From positions 62,001 through 126,000 of the forward strand of contig JAGTXO010000001.1 of NCBI GenBank assembly GCA_019448385.1: a stretch of DNA of 64,000 nucleotides, in the 5' to 3' direction. A program made the position numbers and the translations under genes. Every line of letters starts with the position of its first letter. The first letter of the stretch is position 1. This DNA is from Diacronema lutheri (taxonomy: Eukaryota > Haptophyta > Pavlovophyceae > Pavlovales > Pavlovaceae). Below are positions 40,871 through 54,500 of the stretch, piece by piece. The notes below the pieces were generated by a model. It did not search any database. It was given only the letters and a program-made list of their open reading frames with translations, and was not told where the DNA came from.

Positions 40871-43800
40871 GCGCGCCTCGCGCGCCTCACGACGGCCGCG
40901 TACGAGGAGACCCGCGCGCGCACGCTCCGCGCCGCCATCGGCGCTCTGCTCGGCGACCGCGCCAGGCGCTTCGGCCCGTTCACCCGCGAGGCCGCGCGGC
41001 TCGCCGAGGCCGCGCGGCTCGCCGAGGCGTGCGATGCCAGTGTCGGCGGATCCGCGCCCGACGGGCTGCTGCAGGCCGTCGAGGCGGCGCTGCGCGCGCC
41101 CGACGACCGCATCGCACGCACGGCCGCGCTCGACGCGCTCACGGGCGCTGCAGGCCGCGCGCTGTCGACGGCGGCCAGGCCGCGCGGCGCGGCGGCGCCA
41201 AGGCCGCCGTCGCGAGCGCCACCGCCGCGTGCGCCGCAGCGGCGCGCCGCCTCGGCGTGGGGGCCCCGACCATTCAGCAGCCTCGGCGGGGGCGAGGGCG
41301 ACGGGGACGATGGCGACGCCACCACCGCTGACGACGGGGAGGGCGCGGAGGACGGGGACGACGACCCCGCGGGCGCGGCGGCTGCGGCGGTGGCGACGGG
41401 CACGGCGGCGACGAGCGCGGTGGCGGCGGGCGCGGCGCCAACCTCGCCGGCGGCGGCGGACGGCGGTGGCTCGGCGCCGCTCGAACGCCGCTGCGTCTAC
41501 ACTGCGCCTGATGAGGGCGACGCGGACGCGCGCGTGTACGACGCCAAGGACCCCGAGCAGCTAAAAGCGGGCAGGGCGCGGCTACGGGCGAACAGCGGGC
41601 GCGCGCCCGCCGTGGTCGACACGCTTTTCGCGCACGCGACGGGCACGATCGTCACGCGGCAGCGCACGGAGGGCGTGACCGGCGCGGGCATGCACCACCT
41701 CGCCGCCCCGACGCAGGGCGCGGGGTACGGTGCCGTCGTGCGGGCCGAGCTGGGCGAGCCCGGCTTCGCGGGGACGACATGGCACATGACGTCGGGCGTG
41801 GAGAACCAGCCGCGCGCGGTACGAGCGGCCGCGCGCGCGTACGCGCACGACGGCTGGGGCGGCGTGTACAATGCGCACGAGGACTTTGCCGCCTTCGAGG
41901 GCTTGCCGCGGCTCGCCGCGCCCGAATCGCTCGCGGCCATCGCCGGCGGGTCGGCGGACGCGGTGTTCTGCTGGCGGTCCGGCCGGTCCGTCATCGGCGA
42001 GGTGACGACGGTTCACTTCAATGGCGACCGCGCCGCCGCCATCGACCACGCGCGGGCGCTGCGCGTCAGGCCCGATTGGCGCTCGCAGCCCAGGATCTAC
42101 GAGGCGGCGTGCGGCGCGGAGGGCACGGTGCTGCTCGTGTGGGTCGTGCCCGACCGTCACAAGAACCCGCGGCTGGACTGGGCGCCGATTCTCGTCGTGA
42201 TCCACCTGCCCGCCGACCCCGACTGGCTCGCGCGCGCCACGCCGGCGATCGCGAAGGCGCGGCGCGAGGTCGAGGTCGGACGCGCGCGCGCGGAGGCGCG
42301 CGGCGTGCCGCAGCACCTCGCCTACACGCTGAGCCCACGCTTCCGAGGCACCGCGCCGCGCGGAGCCGCGCGCGTGCCGCCGCGCCTCGGCGCGAGCGAC
42401 GCGCGCGAGGCGCGCGCGCTCGCGGCGCTCGAGCCGGCGCTCATGTTCGCGCCGGCCTGGCGGCGCGCGGTGCGCGCGGCGAGCCGCGCCCCCGGCAGTG
42501 GCGCCGCGGCCGTCGAGCGCGCGCTCGCGCGCCTGCACAACGCGCTCGAGCCCGATGACGAGAGCGCGCCCGAGTCGACGCGCGTCGCGCCGCTCGCCGC
42601 CGCGCTCGAGCAGTCGGCGGGCTGGCCGGCGGGCACGGCGCGCATGGCGGCAAGCGTGACCAAGGGCCCCGGCGTCGGAGATGGCGCAGGTGGCGACGAA
42701 GTGACCAAAGTGGAGGAAACGGCGAAGACGAGCGGCGACGGCTGCACCGGCACGCCTCCTCTGCGCCCGGCCGCGCGCGCGGCCGGCGCGGCGGACGACG
42801 GAGGGGCGGCGGTCGTGGCGGGCGTCGAGGGCGAGCGCGACGCACTCGCCAAGACGGGTGCCGGCGGCTGCGACGACGACGCTCGCGAGCCGCTGTCGGC
42901 CGGCAAGCCCGGCGCACTCGCCGCCGCGGCGACCGTCGGGGGTCTCGGCGAGCTCGTCGGCAGCCTATGCGCGTGGCTGGCGCGCGGCGCGGCTGGCGGC
43001 GCCATCGCGGCCATCTCCCCCGGGACGGCCGCGCGCGGAGCAAACGGCACGCCGCAGCGCGCCGAGCCGCCGGCCGCCGGCGATCCCGTCGCTCCGCACG
43101 CGCGCGTCGCCGCTGCGGCGCCCTTGGCGGGCAGCGCGGCGGCGCCGTCGTCGGCCGCGCGCGACGCGCAGCGCGGCGTCGCGGGATTCGACGCGGCCGC
43201 GCACGCGCACGCGCGCGACGGCAGGCGGGCGGCACGGCGGATGCGCGAGCAGGAGGGGGCGGTGCACAGGGCCTTCCGCATGTCCCTCTGGCGCGACGCG
43301 ACGTTTGTCGAGTTCGTTGAGAAGCTGCGCCCCGACGGCGGCGCGCAGCTGCTCGCGCGCGAGCCCACGCGGCGCGCGGCGGCGGTGCTGTGCGAGCTCG
43401 CGCGCGGCCGCGACGGCGCGAGCGGCGCGGCCGGGCTGCTGCACGAGATGAGAGCCGCCGATGCGCGCGCGCGCGAGGCCGCCAAAGCGGCGGAGGCAGC
43501 GCAGCTTGCGCATGGGACGCTGCGCATCGTGGCAACCGTGGCGCTGGGCGGTGCGGTCTTCGCCGGCATGTCAGCGCTGGTCGTTGCTTGCGCGGCGCGC
43601 ACGGCGACCGGTGCGCTTTTTGGGGCCCGCCGCCCGCGGGCGGCCGCGCGCGGAGCCGACGACGCGCTCGGCACGCTGCAGCGCGCCAAGCCGCCGCCCG
43701 CCGACAAGGGCAAGCGCAGGCGCGCCAGAGCCAACGACGACCCCGTCGACGCGGCGCGCAAGGCCGTGGGCAAGGCGGAGGGCAACTGCCGCAAGGCAGC

Positions 43801-46800
43801 CCGCCGGCTGCACCTCGCTGCACTGGGCGAGGAGGAGGCGCAGCAGCGCGTGCTCGACGCCGAGGCGGCGGAGCAGCTGGCGCGCTCGCGCGAGCCGGCC
43901 GGCGGCTGGGTAGGCAGCGCGCGCGCGCGCGCGCGCGCGCGCCCCGCCGCGCGCGCGCCCGTCGATTGGCGTGCGCGCAGCGCAGAACGGCGCGCCAGCT
44001 CCGTCACCTGCGCGCCGCCGCGCCCGTGCCCCTCGCGCGCAGGGGCGCCCTGCGGACCTGCGGCTGCAACAGGCGCACTTTGGCATGCGCGAAGATGCCG
44101 ACGCGGAAGTGCGCCGCGCGCACGAGGCGCTGCGCCGGGCGAGACAGGGTGTGGCGTGCGCCAAGGCCAGCGTGCGGCAGATGGAGGCGGCGTTGCTCAA
44201 CGCGACGCGCTGCGCCACCGCGGTGCTCGCGCCGCGTGGCGTGCCGGAGGGTGACGAGCAGGCCGCGGCGAGAGAGCAGGCGGCGCTGGACCGGGAGGCG
44301 CCGCCGGCCGCGCAACGCGCGGCGCCGACGGCGCGCTCGCCCTCGGAGCCGCCGTCCGAGTGGGGCCCGCCAGCGGTCGGCCGGCGCCCGACGCCGCGTG
44401 CACTGTCGCACGCCGCGGGTCGCGGGGACGACAACCCGTTTGCGCCGCTCGCAACCGTCAGCGGCGATTGGTCGCCCACGCCGAGCTCGCGCTCGCCGTC
44501 CTCGCCGCCGCGGCAGCCGCCGTCCGACCGCCGCAGCGCGCAGCGTCGCAGCGCGCGCGCGCGGCCGCCGAGGCCGACCGTTTCGCCCGAGGACGCGCTC
44601 GCAGCCGAGCGCCAGGCGCGCGCGCTGTCGGAGCAGGCGGAGCAGAGGCGCGCCAAAAAGGCCGCCGCCAAGGCCGCGCGCCGCGCCGCGCGCGCCGCCG
44701 ACAAGCGGACGGCGCGCGTCGTCCACGCGTGCGTAAGCGCCGCCTTGCGGCGCGTCTGCACGAGCGTCGCCACGGGCACGCCGCTCGCCGTGCTCCGCGA
44801 GCGCGCCGAGGGGCCGCGCGCGCCGAAGCCCGCGCCCGCGCCGCCACGCCGCGCAGCGGACGGCGGCCGCGCGCTCCGCCACGCGCGCCGTGCGGCCGCC
44901 GCGGCGGCGGAGCGCGAGGCGGCGGTGGCGGCCGACGCCGACGAGCGGTTCGAGCGGCAGCCCTCCGCCGCCCGGTTCGACGGCGGCGATGGCGGCGGAG
45001 GCGGCCACGTCGAGGCGAGCGCGCGACCGCGCGCCGGCGAGGCCGGCGAGGCTGGCGCGCACGGCGCGCCTGGCGCAGCGGGGACCCCGGCGGCGTCGCT
45101 CGCGTCGCGCAGCCCGTGTGATGCGCGCCGCACGGCACGCCTCCCGCACGCACGCGCCGCAGCCACCTGCGCACGCAACGGCGGCTGGGGTGGCAACGTC
45201 GGCGGCGACGTGTGCGGCGGTTGTTTCGGCGGCGGCGGCGTCCGTCGCGACGCCTGCGGCGGCGGCGACGCCACCTGCGGCTGCGGCGATGGCGGCGTCG
45301 GTGCTGGCGCTGGCGAGGCCCCTGCACACGGTGCGCCGGCGCGCGCGACGGCGTCGCGCTTGCTGCGCTTGCTCGGCGCGCCACGCGCCGTGCTCGGTGC
45401 GATGGCGCACGCCGCGGCCGTGTTGGCGCGCGGCGTGGCCGCAGCCGTCGCTGGCGTGCGCGCCGCCGCGCGCGCCGTGCGGCGCGCGCGCCGCCGAGCG
45501 CCTCGCGCGCGCCGCACGGCTGCGCGGCGGGCTCGCGGCCCGCCGATGCGCGACGTCGACGGCGCCCTGCGGCCCTCGCCGTCCTGGTTGCGCACACGCC
45601 TCGTCTGCGGCCGGCGCCTCGCGCCTCTGCGCCGCGCGGGCGCGCGCCCGCCGCCCGCACACGCCGCGCCGAGTTCCCGCGCGCGCGCTGCGCAACCCGA
45701 CAGCGACGCGCCGGCGTGCGCGCCGCGGCGCTCGGCGCCTGTCGGTGCGCCGCCGCGCGCGCGTGGCCTGCGCGCGGCGCGCGCACGGCGCTTCCTCGAC
45801 GTCGCCGGCCGCGCGGCGCGGAGCGCGCGCCTCGGCGCGCGCATCACGCGCCAGCGCACGCCGGGTTCGCCATCGGAGCCCTGCACGGCCGAGAGCGGCG
45901 ACGGCGCGGGCGCCGGCGGCGTCGGCGCGGCGGCGCCTGGCGCGGCGACGATGCGCGCCACCGGCGCGCGCGCAGCGCGCGCTGCGGCGGCGGCGGTCGG
46001 TGGCGCCTCGCGTCTCGCGCGCCGCGCGATGGCAAGCGCCGCCGCCGCTGCCACCTCCATCGCCGGCGCTGCCGCCTCCACCGTCGCCGCCGCCGCCGTT
46101 GCCATCGGCGCGGCCGTCACGTCACCGGCGTTCGCCGCGGCGCGCGGCATGGCGGCCGCATGCGTCGCTGCCTGCGCCCGCCCCACCGCCGCGCAGGCGG
46201 CCGCGTCGCGCGCGCTCGGCGCGCTCTTCGTGCTCGTCGACGCGGCCGACGCGGCGGGCGACAGCGACGCCGCGCTCGGCGCGCTCGCGGCCGCGGTCGA
46301 CGCGACGGAGCTGCGCCCGCCGCCGGCCTTTTGGCGCGCGGGCCGCGCCGCGGCGTACGCACCGCGTCCGCCGCCCCTCGACTCGGCGCGGCCGCGCTAC
46401 AACCGGCGCGCGCGCGCACCTAGCCCTCCCGTCGCGGCCGCGCGGCGCAATCTCGCGCGCGCGGTGCGCGAGCTCACGCGCGCCGCGCGCGCTGAGCGCG
46501 AGCGCGCGCCGGCGCCGCGCGGCGCGCGCGGCGGCGTGCTCCACGCGCTGCGCGCGTCGCTCCCCGTGCACGCGCGTGCCGCGCTCGGCACGGACGCGGA
46601 GCTGCGCGCGGACATCGCCGCGTTCGCGCGCGCGCGCCGCGAGCTGCACAGCCTCACCGACGCCGAGGTGGCGGCGCTCGCGCGCCCGGACGGGCCGCCG
46701 CTGCCCGTGCGGCTCGCGTGCACGGCGGTCGCGCGCGCGCGCGGCGTGACCGTGCTGCTCGACATCGTGCCGCGCGGCGGCGGCGCGCCCGAGCGGCTCG

Positions 46801-48490
46801 TGTGCCGCGCCCGTCGCCGCGGCGCCGCCACGCGCACGCCACGGCCGACAGCCGCCGTTATCGCGCGCGCGCCTTGCATAGCGGCGCGCGTTGGCCACAC
46901 TGAGCCGGCGCGCGCGTGCGCGGGCGGATCGATCGGGGTCGCGCGCCTCCGTTCAGCGCGCCGCCGCTCTTGGCGTGGGGCGCGGCTCGACGTGCACACC
47001 CGCGAGCGGCTGGCCACACCGGTGCCAGGCCACGTCGTGGCCTGCGCCGCCGCCTCGGCCATCGGCGCGTGCGTCGCTCGCGCGCGGCTTGGGCTTGCAC
47101 GGCTGGCGCGCGCGTGGCCCTGCGCCTCCGCTCCACTGGCCGCTGCTGCTGTCGCCTTCGCGCCTGCCGCCGACGGTGTTTTCTGCGCCCCGCTGGGCGC
47201 TCCTGCATCCGCCTTCGCGCCTGCCGCCGACGGTGTTTTCCCCGCCGCACTAGCCGCTGCTGCATCCGCCTTCGCGCCTGCCGCCGATTTTCCCGCCCCA
47301 CTAGTTGCTCCTGCATTCGCCTCCGCGCCTGCCACCGACGGCGTTTTCCCCGCCCCACTAGCCGCTGCCGCTGCCGCGTCCGCGCCCGCCGCCGCGGGCG
47401 CGTCTTCCGCCCCACCAGCCATCGCCGCCGCGCCCGCCGCCAACGCGCGCACCGCCAACGTGCCCGTTGCCAACGAGGCTACCGCCACCGAACCAGCCGC
47501 CCTTGAGCTTCCCCTCCAACCCGCCAACTCGGCGCTGCTTGCGTGGGCGGGCGACGCGGCTGCGCGCCGGCTGGCCGCCGCCGCCGCGAGCGCCGGCCTC
47601 CCGCAGGCAGAGGTGGAGCGCATCGCCAGCGGCGACATGCTCGCCTCAACCGTCGACGCGTGCTGCGAGGTCGTGCTGCGCGTGCACGGGCAGGCCGGCG
47701 GCGGGCATGTCTGCCACGTGCCGCTCGCCGCGCAACCCGCGGTGTTTCAGGACGACGCCGAGCGCGCCGCGCTGCTGCACCGCCTGCGCAGCGAGGCGAC
47801 AACGCAGGCTGTCATCGGCGTGTGGAGCCCGTCGGACGAGCGCGGCGGCGCGGGCGGTGACGACGGCGCGCAGCTCGCCTCCGGCCATTTCACCGCGTTG
47901 CGCCTTGTGCGCGTCGCGCGCGCGGGCGAGCATCGCTACGACGCGGTGCTCGTCGACACGCTCGCGTCGCCCTGCAGGCAGGCGCTCATGCTCGCCAAGG
48001 CGATAACTGCCACGCTGCACGCGGCGGGTCTCGACATTTCGCGCGTGCGCCGCGCGCTGCTGCTCAACGAGGCGGCGCAGCGTGGCGCGACGTGCGGCCT
48101 CGCGATAGTGGGCGCGCTCAACGACGCGCTCGCCGCGGCGGGCTGCTCGTCCGCGCCGCGCACGTTCAGCGTGGCGGACATGTACGCTGTCGGCGAGCGC
48201 CTCCGCGTCGCGCTGACCGGCGCGGCCAGCGATCGTGCGCCGGGCGGCGTCTGCGCGGTCACGAGCGCGGTGCGCGGCGGGGGCAGCCCCGATGGCGCCG
48301 AAACGCCGCCGCAGACGCGCGGCGCCAAGGCCGCCGCTGGCGTCACCGCCGCCGCCACCGCCGCCGCCACGCCGCCGCCGCCCGCGCTGGGCGCCGCCGC
48401 CGCCGCCACCGCCGCCGCCGCCGCTGCTGCCGCCGCCGTGGCCGCGCCGCCACCGCCGCCACCGCCGCCGCCGGCCGGCGACGCGGGCGA

Positions 48491-48566
<76 letters not shown>

Positions 48567-51500
48567 GCCGCGCGCACGTTCTTGAAGCTCGCGCCCAGGG
48601 CGCGCGCGGCCGCCTCGGCGCGTGAGGCGTTGCGCGCCGCGTGTGCGCGCGCGGACGCGGCGGCGTCGTCACACGCGTCGGCGCCGCACGCGCCCGCCGG
48701 TGCGCGCCGCCGGCGGCGCGCGGGCGCAGGCGAGCTGGCGCTCGCGGCTGCGCGCGCGCTCGCCTCGACGGAGCACGGCGATTTGACGGACGACGCGCTC
48801 GAGGCCGCCGTCGAGCAGGAGCTGGGCGACGAGCGCGGCCAACTGCTGCTGTGCACGCGGGGCGCAGCGGCGCAAAGGCCCGCGCTTTGCCGGCTCCTGA
48901 AGCACGCGTGCGCGTCGGCGCGCGCGGCGAAGCGCGCGCAATTCACGGTGTTCGTCGTGCGCGCGCCCACGCGCGGCGAGCGGGGGGGCGCCGCCGCGAG
49001 GCGCGTGGACTCGGTGGTCGAGCTGTCGTGCGCGCTGCACGAGAAGGCGGGCGCGCTCGGCGGCCTCCAGCGCGTCTGTGTGCGTGGCTTCGCCCTCGAG
49101 CGCCGCCGGACACTCGACGCTGGCGCCGAGGCCGGCGCGTCCGCCATCGGCCAGGACGAGCAGGTCGAGGCAGAGGCGGGCGAGGCGTGCGTCGCCGGCG
49201 TGACGATGGCCAAGCAGCTGCGTCAGTTTGCCGAGCAAGCTGCCCGCGACGACGTGCTCTTCCACGTCGCCGTGTCCGAGGCCGACGCCCACGCCCGGCT
49301 GGCGCGCGTTGCGGGTGACGATGTCGGCGCGTACAGCGTCGTGCTCGCAGTCGCCGGGCTCGTCTGGCTGGCCAAGGCCGACGAGGTTGCGCCGACGGCC
49401 GCCCAGCCCGCCGCCGTGCCGCCCGCCGCCCCGCCTGCTGCCGCCACGTCCGCCGACGCCGAGCGCGACGCCTCGCCTTCCGACCGCCTGCGCGCGCTGA
49501 CGCTCGCCGTGCGAGTCGCGCTCGCGCGCGGCGTGCTGCGCCACCTCCTCGCCGACGCGTCGCCGGGCGCGTCCGCGACCGCTGGCGGTAGTTGCGCGAC
49601 GCCCGTCGAGGCGGCCACGTCCGCCGCCGCGCCGCCCGCCACGGGCGTCGTGACGAGTGGCGTTGCGGCGGGCGCTGTGGCGGCCGCACCGGCTGCTGCG
49701 GGCGGTGCGATGGCGGGTGCATCGCCCATCACGCGGCCGGCGAAGCGCGCGCGGCGCACGCTCACCGCCGCTCCAGCCGCCTCGGCCGTTGCGGCCGCTG
49801 GAGGCGCACGCGCGGGCGCACGCGGCGCGGCCGGCGCGCCTCGCGCGCGCGCCGCGCGCGCGCCGGCCGAGTACGTCTGGCTTGCCATCGCGCGCCGGAT
49901 GCTGGCGGCGCGACACGCGGCGGCCGCGGGCGGCGACTTTGTCGCGTCGTGCGTCGCCGCGATGCAGGCCGAGTACGGCGACGGCTGTGCCGTCGTCGTC
50001 GGCGACGCGCCTGATGACGCCTTGGTCGAGGCTGCGGCGGCGGCGCTGCTCGAGGGCAAGCACGCGGCGGTGAGCCTCGGCTGCGTCGACCGGCCGGCGG
50101 TGCTCGTCGTGCAGCGCGCCGTGGACGCGCCCACGTCGCGCGTGCACGGGTGGTGCGCGCACGCGGCGGGCGCCGCCGAGTTTGACGAGGGCGCCGCGCA
50201 CGGCGTGTTCAACGCGATCGTCGAGCGCGCGTGGGCGCTGCGTCCGGACCCGGCCGACGGCAGCCCGCCGCCCACGCGCACGTGGGAGGTCGAGCAAATC
50301 GCTGGCGACGCGCCCGACCAGGCGGGCGTGGCCGCGCTGCGCGTGCTCTACGCGCTCGTCGCGGCGCACGGCCGCTACCGCTCGGCCGCCGCGCTCTTTG
50401 GCGCGCTCGCGCAGCTGCACGCGCCCGACGCCGCCGGCGCGCGCGCGGAGGTCGTCGCGGCGGCGTGCGCGGTGCCGCCCGGCGCGCGGCCGGGCGCCGC
50501 GCCGGCGGCCGCGCGGGACGACGCGAGGGAGCGCGCATGGGACGGCGCTCAGATCGCCGCGCTCGCCGTCGGCGCGGACGCTGCGCGCAGGCGTGTCGCG
50601 CCCGTGCGCGCGCTCGTCGACGCGCTCGGCACGCCACCGACCTCGGCGATCACGGGCGGGCCGGCGGTCCGGCTCGCGGGCGCGGGCGACGGCGGCCACG
50701 GTGCACGGTGGGTGGGCGGGCAGGCGGCGACGCCCGCCGAGCAGCTGCCGAGGGAGCTGCTGCGCGCCTACCACGAGGCGGTGCTGTGCGTCACGCCCGG
50801 CAGCCTCCAGCTCGGCCCGGCGGCGCTCGACGCGGTCACGCGGCCGCGCGAAAACGACACGCTGGAAGGCCTCCTCGCGCGCGTCAGCTGGCAGTGCGGC
50901 GCGAGGGCGAGCACGTGCGCCATGCTCGCCACGTTTTCCGAGCAGGCGGGCACCGGCTCGCGCGTCGCGCTCAAGGCCCTCCGCACGAGCTCCGACCTGG
51001 CCGGGCTGACGGCGGCTGCGGTCGGGCAGCAGGCGCCGCAGACGCCGCCGCCGCCGCTGCTCGTGATGCTCGGCCGCTGCCCCAGCCCGCTCGTCGGCGG
51101 CGGCCTCTTCCCGCCCGACCGCGCGACGGGCGAGCCGGCGGTGCACGCGGCGACGTCCGAGCTCGCCGTCGAGCTGCTGCGCGACGCGCGCGCGCTGGCC
51201 GGCACGGACGGGCGGCTCGTCGTGCTGTGCCTCGAGGCGTCCAACCCGCTCTGGTTCTGCCCCAAGGTGCGCGAGCTCGAGCTGCCGCGGACGCGGTCGG
51301 ACGGCGTGCGCGCGTCCGGCTGCACCTGCCCTGCGACGTGCAGCGATGCGCGCGGCGCGGCGGGTGGCGCTGCCCGCGGCGCATCGACGCGGCCGGCGGC
51401 GCGCGCGATCAACAAGGCGGTGCTCGACCACTTCGTCGCGCTTTTCGGCCGCGAGGGCTTCGCGACCTTTGAGTTTGCGGGCGGCGGCGAGGCGAGCTGG

Positions 51501-54500
51501 CTGTGCGACAGCGCGGCCGGCACGACGACCGTCGCGGCGTGCGCGTCGCTGCCGCCGCGCATGGGCGATGGGCAGCTGGCCATCCGGCGGCACACGCTCG
51601 GCACGGGCGCCGACGCGCCGGCGCACGCCGTCGTCTCGCTCCGCGTCGCGCACGTGAGCCACGCCATCCGCCGCGCGGCGGACGACGGCGGCGCGCGCGC
51701 CGAGCGGATGGCGCGCGCCGCGCGCGCGTTCTGCGATGTGGCGGCCGCGCTGCGCGTCGACGCGATCCTGGCGGAGGTGCCCGAGGACCGCCCGACGGGC
51801 ACGCCCTTCCTTGGCGGGCTGCTCAAATGTTGGGACAAACGCAACGGGAGCTGGACGGCGCCAGCCACGCTCGCGCTCGGAGACGTGCGCGAGGTGGCCA
51901 AGCGGACGGCCGACGCAGCGGCCGGCCGAGCGGACGAGGTCCCTGCGGCTGGCCGTCCGCAGGTCGCGGCGCGCGCGTGCGCTGGCGCGATTGGCGGCGG
52001 CGCGGGCGCGGCGGGCGCCTCGGACGCTGCGCCGCGTGCACTGGCGGGCGCGTCGGGTGCGCGCACGGACGGCGGCCCTGCCGACGCACCGCGCCAGCTG
52101 GAGAGCCGCTACGGCGAGGCGAGCAAGCTCGACCTACCCCAAGATTCCACTACGGGCCGCGTCCTCGACGCTCGCGAGGCCCAGGACCGCGCGCGCGTGC
52201 CTGCTGCGCCCGACGGCACAGCGCTGCGCCGCGTGCTCGACGCCGTCGGCGCGGGCGCGCCCGCGCAGCGCAGCCCGCGCTGGCACGACGAGCGATGGGA
52301 GGAGGTCACGGGCAGCAAGGTTGGCGACGTCGTGAACGACAACGCCGGCGTCGCGCACGAGACGCTCACCGACGAGTACGTGCACCGGCGGCGGCGCGAG
52401 GTGCGGACCAAGGCGACGACCGCGGGCATCCTCGGCGAGGCCGTCGCGCTGCGCAAGCTGGCGGCCGCGTACGGCATCACCGTCGTGTGCAACCTGCCGA
52501 TGGTGCGTGCGGACCCGCACGACAAGAGCGCGCCGTTCGCCTTCTCGCCGGACGGGCTCGCCATCCTCCCCGAAAACAACGAGCAGGTCCTCGTCGAGGT
52601 GAAGACGCTCACCAAGGCGGGCGCCACGGCGCACGAGGACGGGCCGCCGCAGCCGCACCGCGATCAGCTGCAGCTCGGCATGCACGTCCTCGGCGTGAGC
52701 AAAGCGCTCTACGTGCAGTACCTCAGGCACGAGGACCGGATCGTCGTGCACGTCGTGACGCGCGGCGCCGGCTGGCTTGCATTCGCGCAGCCGAGGGTGC
52801 AGGCCTTCTGGGCGCGCGTCGTCGAGCGGCGCGCGCGGCTCGAGCGCGCGCGCGCCGACCACCCGGCTGCGAGCCGGCGGCACCGGCGGCAGCAGACGCC
52901 GGCCGGGCCGCCGCTCGTGCTCGCGCTGGACGGGCGCATCCCCGCCGCGCGCGCCGCCGCGCTGCACGCCGTCGCGCACGGCACCGCGAGCGCGGCGGCG
53001 GTGACGGCGGCGGCGGCGACGGGCGACGCGACGGCGTTGCAAGACGCGATCGCGGCGCTGCGCGCGCCCGTCGGCAATGCGGCGATCGACAGCGCAGCGC
53101 GTGCGGAGCGCGCGGCCGTCGAGCGGGCGATCGCGTACCTCGGGCAGCCGGCAGGCGACGCCGCCGCCCGCGGCACGGCCGAGGCGGCCGAGGAGGAGAG
53201 GACGGTCGACGCCGACATCTGCGCGTTGCTGCACCAGCTCGGCGCGAGCGTGGCGCACGTGCACGTCGAGGACGCGGATTGCGTCACGCGTGAGCACTGG
53301 GGCGGGGCGGTGCTCGCTGCAGCGGGCGACCCGTCGAGCGCCCCCGCCATTTCGAGCGTCATCGTCGCGCACATCGTGCGCCTCGCCGGCTTTGGCGTCG
53401 AGCTCCCGCAGTCGATTCGCGTCGCCCCCAGCACGGCCGACTGGCACGAGGGCTGGCTCGACGTGCAGTGCGTGCTGCTGCGCACGCGCCGGCGCGGGCG
53501 GCGCGACGACGACTTTGTGGCCGTCGTCAGGCGCGGTGGGCGCTGGTTTGCGTGCGAGCCCGGCCGCGCGCGGCGGCTGCAGTGGCGGTCGGTCCTGCGC
53601 CGCGCGCGCGGCGGCGTCGACGGGACCGGCGAGGAGGCGTTCGCGGTCGTCTACGTGCGGCGCGGCGACGCGGCCGGCGACGCGGCTGGCGACGCGCAGG
53701 CCGAACGGGCGCGCGGCGGGCGCGCGCGCAGGCGCACGCGCGGCGGCACGCGCAAGCGCAAGCGCGGCGCCTCCGCCGGGCTCGAGGCGGCCGCGCCCGC
53801 CGGCGCGCCGGCGGGCGCTGCTCACCGCCCGCCCGCCAGGCGTGCCACGGTCGCCGCGCGCACCACGCGCTCTGTGACCGACGCGCGGCACTCGGCGCCT
53901 GCCGCCACGGTTGCACCTGTCTTCGACTGGCGCGCCGGCCGCCCGCCCCCTGCCGCCGCCGCCGCCGCCAAGCGCGGCCAGGCGCTCGAGCCGGGGCAGT
54001 TCGCGCGGCCGCGTGGGCGCGCGCCATGGGGCAAGGTCTGGGACAGAGTCTCGGGTGCGTGGGCGGACAAGCCGACTGGTGCTGCCGTCGCCGCCGCGCC
54101 GCCGCCGCTGCCGCCCGCCGCCGCGCCGCCGCCCGCCGCCGCCCACCGCCGCGCCGCCGCCCGCCGCCGCGCCGCCGCCCGCCGTCGCGCCGCCGCCCGC
54201 CGCCGCGCCGCCGCCGCCGCCGCCACCGGCGGCGCTCGGCCGCCGGCAGCACGTCGGCGCGGGCGGCAGCGCGGCGGGCCGGCGGCTCGCGGCCATCGCA
54301 CGGCGGCAGCGCGGCGTGCGCGCGCCGCCGCCCGCCGCGCGCTTCCTCGCCACGCTGCCGCCACCGCCACGCGACGGCCTCGCGCGCACGAGCAAGCAGG
54401 CGCGCGCGAGGCGCAACGCGGACGGACGGCCGGCGCACGCGCGCGCGGCCAACGCGCGCGCCTTCTACCGCGGCGTGGAGCTCGGCGTGCACGCGACGCG

